DNA of 7,779 nt, taken from the NCBI GenBank assembly GCA_910577885.1, contig CAJTNK010000092.1:1-7779 (forward strand), written 5' to 3'. This document shows, one piece after another, positions 1-5,510 of this stretch. The translations under genes were made by a program, and so were the position numbers. The notes below the pieces were generated by a model. It did no database searches, was not told the DNA's origin, and saw only the letters and a program-made list of their open reading frames with translations. This DNA is from an uncultured Rikenella sp. Lineage in GTDB: Bacteria > Bacteroidota > Bacteroidia > Bacteroidales > Rikenellaceae. Within the stretch, counting starts at the first letter, position 1, and every line of letters starts with the position of its first letter.

Positions 1-123
1 ATTCAGGCTATGGGCGTTGTCGCTGTGGATTGTCAGCGCCCAGCCGTAGCCGCTGTAACCGACCTCCGTCAACTTTCCGGACTCACAGTAGCGGTTGCCC
101 GGGGCCGGAGGCACAAAAATTTG
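1..123 (-). pseudogene. Fragment of a FISUMP-like surface protein domain, truncated by the window edge
   Basis: Read on the minus strand in the frame whose codons end at 1-3, this stretch encodes FVPPAPGNRY, then CESGKLTEVGYSGYGW, then ALTIHSDNAHSLN. The arrangement of a F-x-P-A-like turn, an R-Y, a G-x-L, V-G, and G-Y-x-W resembles the C-terminal part of Fibrobacter succinogenes major paralogous (FISUMP) domains, which are common in Bacteroidetes secreted and surface proteins; this is recalled family knowledge, not a search result. The frame stays open back to an ATG at 274-276. That upstream part has no signal peptide, looks non-coding, and overlaps the frd promoter and leader on the other strand. 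I therefore read it as a remnant rather than an intact gene starting at 276. The reading frame continues beyond base 1, so its real end cannot be seen. It could also be a real short gene or a chance match. Confidence 0.35.
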
Positions 124-151
124 TGTAATCCGAAAAAGCGAAATACCTTTG
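120..151 (+). promoter_or_regulatory. Bacteroidetes-type promoter of the frdCAB operon
   Basis: TTTG at 120-123 is followed after 20 bases by TACCTTTG at 144-151. This matches exactly the known Bacteroidetes primary sigma factor (sigma-ABfr) consensus, TTTG at -33 and TAnnTTTG at -7 with about 19-21 bases between. Transcription should begin a few bases downstream, around 156-159. That gives frdC a leader of roughly 150 bases. A short dyad, CACAAA-AA-TTTGTG (112-125), overlaps the -33 element and could be an operator, but six-base arms are weak evidence. Confidence 0.72.
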
Positions 152-154
152 TTA

Positions 155-253
155 GCGGACAAACAGTCCGCCGGGGGAGTGGGGAGAACCGACCGAGTCG
201 GACCCTGAAAAACGACCCGCGCGAAAGGCTCTCTCCTCCCCGTTGGAGAGGCC
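155..253 (+). other. Structured 5' leader of frdC mRNA (three hairpins)
   Basis: Three inverted repeats lie between the predicted transcription start and the AT-rich, apparently unstructured 50 bases before the frdC ATG. They are GCGGAC (155-160) with GTCCGC (166-171) around loop AAACA; CCGAC (189-193) with GTCGG (197-201) around a three-base loop; and GGC-T-CTCTCC (227-236) with GGAGAG-GCC (245-253), nine pairs with one bulged T. The first hairpin would sit almost exactly at the mRNA 5' end, where such stems can protect transcripts. G-runs at 174-186 (GGGGAG twice) could instead pair with CTCCCC (236-241), which would break the third hairpin. The pairing is seen in the sequence; a regulatory role is inference. 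It matches no riboswitch class that I recognise. Confidence 0.4.
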
Positions 254-307
254 GACGACACAAGGCTTACAAACATTCAAATCATTCAAACAAAACCAAC
301 TAAACCT

Positions 308-976
308 ATGAGTAAACTCTGGAGCTCTTCCATCGGGAAGAAGTTAGTGATGAGCCTTTCGGGGCTTTTCCTGATCGTCTTCCTGCTCGTCCATCTGGTG
401 GCCAACCTCTTCTACTTCGGGGGCGAGGAGGCCTACAACGCCATGTGCGGCTTCATGGACACCAATCCGTTGATCCAGGTGATGGTGCCGGTGTTGGCGG
501 CCGGTTTCGTGATCCACATCGCGTGGGCAACGGTCATTACGTGGCAAAACCGCTCGGCGCGGCCGGTGCGGTACAAGGTCCAGGACCTCAGCCGTTCGTC
601 GGCATGGGAGTCGCGGAACATGTACGTCCTCGGGATCATCGTCCTTGGGGTTTTGGGCTGGCACCTCACCGACTTCTGGGCTGAGATGCAGCTGCAGCAC
701 TTCATCGGCGGACATCCGACCACGAATTCGTATGCCTTGCTCGAAGCGACGTTCTCGAATCCGGTGATCGCGATTCTCTATATCGTGTGGATCGTGGCCT
801 TGTGGTTCCACCTGCGCCACGGCTTCTGGAGCGCCTTTCAGACCATCGGGCTCGACAACCAGGTGTGGATTCGCCGCTGGAAATGCGCGGCACGGGTCTA
901 TGCCCTGATCGTAGCGGCCGGCTTCATCTCGATTCCGGTGGCGGTGCTGGTATCCGAATTCTGCTGCGGCAACTAA
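308..976 (+). CDS. frdC: Succinate dehydrogenase/fumarate reductase cytochrome b subunit (b558 family)
   Basis: This 222-residue membrane anchor carries two b-type hemes and the menaquinone/menaquinol site and passes electrons between the quinone pool and FrdB. Five membrane helices are visible at about 12-35, 55-78, 103-124, 151-173 and 193-216, as expected for the single-subunit di-heme family (Bacillus SdhC, Wolinella FrdC). Candidate axial heme histidines fall in helices 1 to 4: H29 (VHLVANL), H70 (VIHIAW), H119 (GWHLTD), and H168 or H171 in FHLRHGFW. H168 best matches the Bacillus-type FHxxxGxW pattern as I recall it. The N-terminus (SSSIGKKLVMSLSG) is typical of the family. The start is the only ATG that gives the full first helix. 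The gene leads the operon, 41 bases before frdA, behind a perfect Bacteroidetes promoter and a long leader. The reaction direction cannot be told from sequence; in anaerobic Bacteroidales this complex normally works as fumarate reductase. Confidence 0.95.
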   Translation: MSKLWSSSIGKKLVMSLSGLFLIVFLLVHLVANLFYFGGEEAYNAMCGFMDTNPLIQVMVPVLAAGFVIHIAWATVITWQNRSARPVRYKVQDLSRSSAWESRNMYVLGIIVLGVLGWHLTDFWAEMQLQHFIGGHPTTNSYALLEATFSNPVIAILYIVWIVALWFHLRHGFWSAFQTIGLDNQVWIRRWKCAARVYALIVAAGFISIPVAVLVSEFCCGN

Positions 977-1017
977 ACCAATTACTCGATCTTCCGATTT
1001 AATCACTACTGAAAGAA

Positions 1018-2961
1018 ATGAGCATACTCGATTCCAAGATTCCCGAAGGGCCGTTGGCCCAAAAGTGGAGCAAACATAAAGCGGACATTAAGGTGGTCAG
1101 TCCGGCCAACAAGCGGAAACTCGATGTCATTGTCGTGGGGACGGGGCTGGCGGGGGCTTCGGCGGCGGCTTCGCTGGGCGAACTGGGCTACAATGTCAAA
1201 GTATTCTGCATCAGCGACTCGCCGCGGCGCGCGCACTCGATTGCGGCCCAAGGGGGGATTAACGCCGCCAAGAACTACCAGAACGACAACGACTCGGTAT
1301 ACCGCCTCTTTTATGACACCATCAAGGGGGGAGACTACCGGGCACGCGAAGCGAACGTCTATCGGTTGGCGGAGGTGGCGAACTCCATCATCGACCAGTG
1401 TGTGGCGCAGGGGGTTCCGTTCGCGCGGGATTACGGCGGACTGCTCGACAACCGTTCGTTCGGGGGGGCGCAGGTTTCGCGGACCTTCTATGCGCGCGGT
1501 CAAACCGGACAGCAGCTCTTGTTGGGGGCTTATGCGGCGCTGAACCGGCAAATACAGAAAGGATCGGTGAAATCGTATCCGCGGTATGAGATGCTGGACG
1601 TCGTGCTGATCGACGGCAAGGCACGCGGGATCATCACCCGGAACCTGGTGACCGGCGAAATCGAACGCCACGGGGCACATGCCGTGCTGATCTGCTCGGG
1701 GGGGTACGGGAATGTCTTCTTCCTCTCGACCAATGCCATGAACTCCAACGGCTCGGCCGCTTGGCAGTGCTATAAGAAAGGGGCGATGTTCGCCAATCCG
1801 TGCTTTACGCAGATCCACCCGACCTGTATCCCGAAGCACGGCGAACAGCAGTCCAAGCTGACCTTGATGTCGGAATCGCTGCGGAATGACGGTCGGATCT
1901 GGGTGCCGAAGAAGATGGAGGATGTCGAAGCGGTTCGTTCGGGGGCCAAGAAACCGTCCCAGATACCGGAAGAGGATCGGGACTACTACCTGGAACGCAG
2001 GTATCCGGCGTTCGGGAATCTCGTGCCGCGCGACGTGGCTTCGCGGGCGGCCAAGGAACGGTGCGACGCCGGGTTCGGGGTCAATGAGACGGGATTGGCG
2101 GTGTTCCTCGACTTCTCGACCGCGATTAAGCGGCTCGGGAAAGAGGTCATCGCACAACGCTACGGGAACCTGTTCCAGATGTACGAAAAAATCGTCGACG
2201 TCAATCCGTACGAAGAACCGATGATGATCTACCCGGCCGTGCACTACACCATGGGGGGGATTTGGGTCGACTACAACCTCATGACGACGATTCCGGGGCT
2301 GTATGCGTTGGGCGAAGCCAACTTCTCGGACCACGGGGCCAATCGTCTGGGGGCTTCGGCCTTGATGCAGGGCTTGGCCGACGGCTACTTCGTGATTCCG
2401 TACACGCTGGGGGACTACCTCTCGCATGATATCCAAACGCCGAAGATCGACACCAATCATCCGGCTTTCGCCGAAGCCGAAAAAGCGATCCGCGAGAAGA
2501 TCGACAAACTCTTCGCGATCAACGGGAAACGATCGGTGGACGACCTGCACAAGGAACTGGGTAATATCATGTGGGAAAACGTCGGCATGGGCCGCACCAA
2601 AGAGAGCCTCGAACGGGCCATCACGGCGATCCAGGAGCTCCGCAAAGAATTCTGGTCCAACGTCCGGGTGCCGGGCAAAGAGGGCGAGTTCAACCAGGAG
2701 ATCGAAAAAGCGCTCCGCGTGGCCGACTTCATGGAGATGGGAGAACTCATGGCTCGCGACGCCTTGAACCGAAACGAATCCTGCGGCGGTCACTTCCGCG
2801 AAGAGTTCCAAACGCCGGAGGGCGAGGCGCTGCGCGACGACGACAACTATGCCTATGTCGCTGTCTGGGAGTACAAAGGGCCCGACGCAGAACCCGAACT
2901 CCACAAAGAAAAACTGGTCTTTGACACCGTGCACCTCGCACAACGAAACTACAAAGACTAA
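1018..2961 (+). CDS. frdA: Fumarate reductase/succinate dehydrogenase flavoprotein subunit
   Basis: The 647-residue catalytic subunit interconverts fumarate and succinate at a covalently bound FAD on the cytoplasmic face of the membrane complex. Visible landmarks in order: the Rossmann FAD motif VVGTGLAG (39-46) after a short leader; HSIAAQGGIN (73-82), where H73 is the expected covalent FAD attachment histidine; the substrate-site segment IHPTCIP (H267) followed by SESLR (285-289); the PRDVASR segment with R338, the expected catalytic proton-shuttle arginine; HYTMGGI with H409; GLYALGE with E433; and HGANRLG with H439 and R443. All active-site residues I know for the family are present. The C-terminal third (about 480-647) is the usual helical domain, with the conserved NESCGGHFREE near 586-596. 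Length matches Bacteroidales FrdA. It follows frdC at 41 bases, whereas frdB comes only after 365 bases containing a repeat element. A long open frame on the opposite strand is a codon-bias shadow. Confidence 0.97.
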   Translation: MSILDSKIPEGPLAQKWSKHKADIKVVSPANKRKLDVIVVGTGLAGASAAASLGELGYNVKVFCISDSPRRAHSIAAQGGINAAKNYQNDNDSVYRLFYDTIKGGDYRAREANVYRLAEVANSIIDQCVAQGVPFARDYGGLLDNRSFGGAQVSRTFYARGQTGQQLLLGAYAALNRQIQKGSVKSYPRYEMLDVVLIDGKARGIITRNLVTGEIERHGAHAVLICSGGYGNVFFLSTNAMNSNGSAAWQCYKKGAMFANPCFTQIHPTCIPKHGEQQSKLTLMSESLRNDGRIWVPKKMEDVEAVRSGAKKPSQIPEEDRDYYLERRYPAFGNLVPRDVASRAAKERCDAGFGVNETGLAVFLDFSTAIKRLGKEVIAQRYGNLFQMYEKIVDVNPYEEPMMIYPAVHYTMGGIWVDYNLMTTIPGLYALGEANFSDHGANRLGASALMQGLADGYFVIPYTLGDYLSHDIQTPKIDTNHPAFAEAEKAIREKIDKLFAINGKRSVDDLHKELGNIMWENVGMGRTKESLERAITAIQELRKEFWSNVRVPGKEGEFNQEIEKALRVADFMEMGELMARDALNRNESCGGHFREEFQTPEGEALRDDDNYAYVAVWEYKGPDAEPELHKEKLVFDTVHLAQRNYKD

Positions 2962-3028
2962 ACGTTTTCAATTCCCATTTTAACCGTTCTTTTTTCTAAT
3001 ACCCAGTCATTGGCTACGAGAGTGAACT

Positions 3029-3052
3029 GTTCTTTTTGTGAACAAAAAGAAC
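3029..3052 (+). repeat. Repeat hairpin, copy 1
   Basis: The arms GTTCTTTTTG (3029-3038) and CAAAAAGAAC (3043-3052) are perfect ten-base complements around a TGAA loop. The sequence after it, CCAAAAAAACTTTCAGAT (3052-3069), is shared with the copy at the right end of the window. The stem differs from the other copies but keeps full complementarity. The stem contains no long U-tract after it, so it does not look like an ordinary terminator for frdA, although A-rich sequence follows. Confidence 0.75.
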
Positions 3053-3108
3053 CAAAAAAACTTTCAGATAGCATACGCTACGCCTTAGGCTCCGCAGTCC
3101 TTAGGTTG

Positions 3109-3182
3109 TGGGTGGGGTTTTCCGGTGTCGGCGCGCTAAAGCAATAATTACCTTACGCGCCGCACCGAGAAAGCCCCACCCA
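3109..3182 (+). other. Very long stem-loop in the frdA-frdB spacer
   Basis: Left arm 3109-3135 pairs with right arm 3156-3182. Going inward: TGGGTGGGG with CCCCACCCA (9 pairs), then a T-G wobble and four more pairs, a bulged A at 3168, five pairs (CGGTG with CACCG), a bulged T at 3128, and seven G/C pairs. That totals 26 pairs around a 20-base AT-rich loop (3136-3155). No T-run follows, so it is not a canonical terminator. In a frdCAB transcript it would be extremely stable and could affect termination, processing or decay between frdA and frdB. That role is inference; the pairing is directly visible. Confidence 0.7.
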
Positions 3183-3238
3183 AACACAGGCTGACACGGC
3201 CAAAGCATCCCAGCGGGATGCGCTCGGAAGTCTTTTGG

Positions 3239-3262
3239 GTACCTTTTCTTCAGAAAAGGTAC
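3239..3262 (-). repeat. Repeat hairpin, copy 2 (inverted)
   Basis: The arms GTACCTTTTC (3239-3248) and GAAAAGGTAC (3253-3262) pair perfectly around TTCA, which is TGAA on the minus strand. Read on the minus strand, it is preceded by GGGAGGGTACC and followed by CCAAAAGACTTCCG. This matches the copy at 7728-7779 closely and the first copy less closely. It marks the right end of the composite element and lies 64 bases before the frdB ATG. Confidence 0.75.
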
Positions 3263-3326
3263 GGTACCCTCCCAGAGCTAAAAACAGGTGTCAGAAAAAA
3301 GAACAGATAAAAAGCAAGTAAAAGCG

Positions 3327-4070
3327 ATGAATTTGAAGTTAAAGATATGGCGTCAGAAGGACGCTCATGATAAGGGTCGGTTCGAGGAGTATCATGTAGA
3401 GAATGTGTCGGAGGGGAGTTCGTTTTTGGAGATGTTGGACATTTTGAACAACGATTTGATCCACGCGGGTAAGGAGCCCATTGCGTTCGATCATGACTGT
3501 CGGGAGGGGATTTGCGGGATGTGTTCGTTGTTCATCGACGGTCGGGCTCACGGGCCGGACGATGATATTACGACTTGCCAGTTGCACATGCGTAAGTTCA
3601 AGGACGGCGATACGATCACGATCGAGCCGTGGCGGTCGAAGGCTTTCCCGGTGGTGAAGGACCTGGTGGTGGATCGTTCGGCTTACGACAAGATTTTGCA
3701 GGCCGGGGGGTATGTTTCGGTGAACACGGGCGGGGTGCCGGATGCCAATGCGATTCCGATTCCGAAGAAGGATGCCGACGAGTCGATGGACGCGGCGGCT
3801 TGTATCGGTTGCGGGGCTTGTGTGGCTACGTGCAAGAACGGGTCGGCGATGTTGTTCGTGGCGGCGCGGGTGAGCTCGCTGGCGCTGTTGCCGCAGGGGA
3901 AAGTCGAGGCGGCGCGGCGGGCCAAGGCGATGGTGGCCAAGATGGACGAACTCGGCTTCGGCGGGTGTACCAATACTGGGGCGTGCGAGGCGGAGTGTCC
4001 GAAGGGGATTTCGATCGCGCATATCGCTCGGTTGAACCGCGAGTTCCTGTGTGCTAAGCTCAAGGATTAG
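3327..4070 (+). CDS. frdB: Fumarate reductase/succinate dehydrogenase iron-sulfur subunit
   Basis: FrdB carries electrons between FAD in FrdA and the hemes in FrdC. From the ATG at 3327 it is 247 residues. The N-terminal ferredoxin-like domain has the [2Fe-2S] cysteines C58, C63 and C66 (CREGICGMC) and C84 (TTCQ). The C-terminal domain has C159, C162 and C165 with C224 for [4Fe-4S], and C169, C214 and C220 for [3Fe-4S], in CIGCGACVATC and CTNTGACEAEC. All expected ligands are present. A GTG at 3288 would add 13 lysine-rich residues. I prefer 3327 because the family normally begins with a short lead into the LKIWRQK strand. No Bacteroidetes promoter consensus is evident between the repeat element and this start, so frdB probably relies on read-through from frdA or on a promoter I cannot recognise. 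A strong terminator follows 31 bases after the stop codon. Confidence 0.95.
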   Translation: MNLKLKIWRQKDAHDKGRFEEYHVENVSEGSSFLEMLDILNNDLIHAGKEPIAFDHDCREGICGMCSLFIDGRAHGPDDDITTCQLHMRKFKDGDTITIEPWRSKAFPVVKDLVVDRSAYDKILQAGGYVSVNTGGVPDANAIPIPKKDADESMDAAACIGCGACVATCKNGSAMLFVAARVSSLALLPQGKVEAARRAKAMVAKMDELGFGGCTNTGACEAECPKGISIAHIARLNREFLCAKLKD

Positions 4071-4101
4071 TCGCGAGGCGCTGTTTTTTTGGAGAAGAAT
4101 G

Positions 4102-4144
4102 GGGGCCGTTCCTTGCCTGGTGGGTGGGAACGGCCCCATTTTTG
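4102..4144 (+). terminator. Rho-independent terminator of the frdCAB operon
   Basis: GGGGCCGTTCC (4102-4112) pairs perfectly with GGAACGGCCCC (4127-4137) across a 14-base loop, followed at once by ATTTTTG. An 11-pair GC-rich stem plus a T-run just past the frdB stop codon is a textbook intrinsic terminator and separates the operon from the protease gene. Confidence 0.9.
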
Positions 4145-4160
4145 TAGGTAGAGGGTCGGG

Positions 4161-4170
4161 GAGGAGGTGA
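4161..4170 (+). promoter_or_regulatory. Strong Shine-Dalgarno-like sequence before an alternative ATG at 4174
   Basis: GAGGAGGTGA ends three bases before an ATG at 4174 that is in frame with the metalloprotease lipoprotein. It matches the anti-Shine-Dalgarno sequence almost fully. Bacteroidetes rarely use such sites, and starting here would add 22 residues (including DWRGRDRE) before the lipoprotein signal peptide, so it may be coincidental. A weak promoter-like TAACTTTA (4208-4215) lies downstream of this ATG; if used, it would exclude it. Confidence 0.3.
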
Positions 4171-4239
4171 AAAATGACGGATTGGCGGGGGAGAGATAGG
4201 GAATTATTAACTTTACAAAAAAAAAATATCGGATGGCGT

Positions 4240-5388
4240 ATGAAGAGTAAACTTTTCCTGTTTTTCGGGATTTTTCCCTTGTTGTTGCTGGCTGGGTGTG
4301 AGAAAGAGCCGGCGGAGCCGCGCAAACCGGAGGTGCCGGAGTTGGAAGACGGGGTTATTCCGGTGGTTTTCCATGTGCTGTACGAGGATCCGAACGATCG
4401 GACCCAGTCGCCGGCAGCTTCGGTGTTCGAGAAACGGATCGAGCAGTTGAACCGGTTTTATGCCGCAACGCTTTTTCCGTCGGCGGGGAGCCAGTCGGTG
4501 AAGGTTCGTTTTGCGTTGGCTTCGCGGGGACCGGACGGCGAGGCGTTGGCCGAGCCGGGGGTGCATCGGGTGTCGTATCCGGGGGCGGCGAACATGAGTT
4601 CGGACCGCTTTCTGGATCACAAACGCACCCTCTCGGTACGCGATAAAGCGATGTTGTGGGATCCGAACCGGTATGTGAATGTATGGTTGTTCGGTTTCCT
4701 GGATTCGCCGGACCCGACCCAGGACGAAAGCGGCGTGACGGGGGTGTCGTATCTGCCGTATTGTACGTCGAATAATCCGTTGGTGCTGCTTCAGGTGTGG
4801 GACGGTGCACTGGGTGCCGAGCAGCCGAAGTATATGCACGGGATTGCGCTGAACAACCGTTACTTCGCTCCTGCGGCCCGGGAGGCGGACGACGAGGGAA
4901 TGTTTACGCTGTGCCACGAGATGGGGCATTATCTGGGGCTTCATCATGCTTTTCTCGATTCGAACAAGAGCCAGACTTGCGGCGATCCGAACAACGACGC
5001 CACGGACGACGGTTGCAGCGATACGCCGAAATACGACCGGGTGGCTTATGAGCGTGCGTTCTACAACCACTACTATTATGGCGCGTCGATGCCTTACGCC
5101 GGTACGGTCTTCGATCGGCAGGCTTGCGACGGGAGGGTGTTCGCGTCGACCAACGTGATGGACTATTTCGAGAGCCACCGGACGAACCTGACGTCGCAGC
5201 AGCGCGACCGGATTGAACACGTGTTGCGCTACAGCCCGTGGATTCCGCGGAGCAAGACCGCGACCAAGAGCCTGTTGGATAATTTTACGGGCGAGATTAC
5301 GGACGAACAGCCGGAACCGATCCTGATGCGCTGTTCGGCGGGCTCCCTGCGGCACGGGCAGCACGGGGCGGCGGCACAGCTTCGGTAA
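4240..5388 (+). CDS. M43-like (pappalysin/cytophagalysin type) zinc metalloprotease lipoprotein
   Basis: A predicted secreted zinc endopeptidase of 382 residues anchored by lipid. Residues 1-20 form a lipoprotein signal, with lysines at 2 and 4, a hydrophobic core and the lipobox LLAGC with C20 as the lipidated cysteine. The acidic residues just after it (CEKEPAE) vaguely recall Bacteroidetes surface-export signals. The catalytic domain opens with VIPVVFHVLYED (39-50). It contains the metzincin zinc site HEMGHYLGLHH (226-236; ligands H226, H230 and H236, catalytic E227), then the CSDTP segment (259-263) and the Met-turn NVMDYF (305-310, M307). HExxHxxGLHH with DTP and NVMDY is the M43 signature. 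It may belong to the Bacteroidales BF0631-type metalloprotease lipoproteins, a family I name from memory. The ATG at 4240 is chosen because it gives a normal signal peptide; 4174 is the alternative. The last 16 residues are basic and low in complexity. The gene stands alone and converges on the dpp7-like gene. Substrate unknown. Confidence 0.87.
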   Translation: MKSKLFLFFGIFPLLLLAGCEKEPAEPRKPEVPELEDGVIPVVFHVLYEDPNDRTQSPAASVFEKRIEQLNRFYAATLFPSAGSQSVKVRFALASRGPDGEALAEPGVHRVSYPGAANMSSDRFLDHKRTLSVRDKAMLWDPNRYVNVWLFGFLDSPDPTQDESGVTGVSYLPYCTSNNPLVLLQVWDGALGAEQPKYMHGIALNNRYFAPAAREADDEGMFTLCHEMGHYLGLHHAFLDSNKSQTCGDPNNDATDDGCSDTPKYDRVAYERAFYNHYYYGASMPYAGTVFDRQACDGRVFASTNVMDYFESHRTNLTSQQRDRIEHVLRYSPWIPRSKTATKSLLDNFTGEITDEQPEPILMRCSAGSLRHGQHGAAAQLR

Positions 5389-5437
5389 CCGCTCGTGGGG
5401 CGGCGGGGCGTGCGGCGCTCTCCGGCGCAGGCAGACG

Positions 5438-5498
5438 AAAAAAACCGGCCTGTTCTTTGTGTTCAACACAAAAGAACAGGCCGGTTTTCCGTTTTTTT
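5438..5498. terminator. Bidirectional terminator between convergent protease genes
   Basis: An 18-base arm (5441-5458, beginning AAAACCGGCC) is perfectly complementary to 5471-5488 (ending GGCCGGTTTT). GTG (5459-5461) and CAC (5467-5469) extend the stem past one bulged A (5470), and the loop is TTCAA. On the plus strand TTTTTTT follows at 5492-5498. On the minus strand the A-run at 5438-5444 supplies the U-tract. It therefore serves both the plus-strand metalloprotease and the minus-strand peptidase. The upper stem (CTGTTCTTT with AAAGAACAG) resembles the dispersed hairpin repeat copy 1. Confidence 0.9.
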
Positions 5499-5510
5499 CA
5501 GGCCGCGCCG

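Larger units (their letters stand above)
3018..3273. repeat. Composite palindromic repeat element between frdA and frdB
   Basis: About 256 bases of non-coding DNA are organised as an imperfect palindrome inside the frd operon. The outer ends are two copies of the same hairpin unit in opposite orientation (3018-3069 and, reversed, about 3226-3273). The left end reads GAGAGTGAACT and the right end, on the minus strand, GGGAGGGTACC, each just before the hairpin. Between them lie a 26-pair central stem (3109-3182) and a small hairpin, GCATCCC (3205-3211) with GGGATGC (3215-3221) around AGC. A third copy of the unit begins at 7728, so this is a dispersed family. No protein-coding frame or transposase is visible. 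The layout resembles a MITE or a paired REP/BIME-type element, but I cannot name the family, and a target-site duplication is not evident. Confidence 0.72.

Noticed and set aside
1006..2943. 645-codon open frame on the minus strand opposite frdA
   Set aside because: frdA has every catalytic motif of its family. The antisense product is Arg/His/Val-rich without recognisable domains, as expected from GC-rich codon bias.
3029..3262. A CRISPR-like array, because several similar short hairpins occur
   Set aside because: The units are in opposite orientations, differ in sequence and are not regularly spaced; there are no equal-length spacers and no cas genes.
2962..3326. A riboswitch or small protein gene in the frdA-frdB spacer
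   Set aside because: No known aptamer core is recognisable and no frame looks coding; the inverted repeats explain the region better.
3288..3326. GTG at 3288 as the frdB start
   Set aside because: It would add 13 lysine-rich residues that the family does not normally have, and the ATG at 3327 gives the usual N-terminus. It remains possible.
4181..4215. Promoter for the metalloprotease gene (ATTG at 4181 and TAACTTTA at 4208)
   Set aside because: The -7 element has one mismatch, the -33 element is poor and the spacing of 23 is outside the usual range, so it is only mentioned as weak support for the 4240 start.
5341..5388. A frameshift near the end of the metalloprotease gene, because the last 16 residues are basic and low in complexity
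   Set aside because: The catalytic domain is complete well before this point, and no alternative frame offers a more convincing C-terminus.
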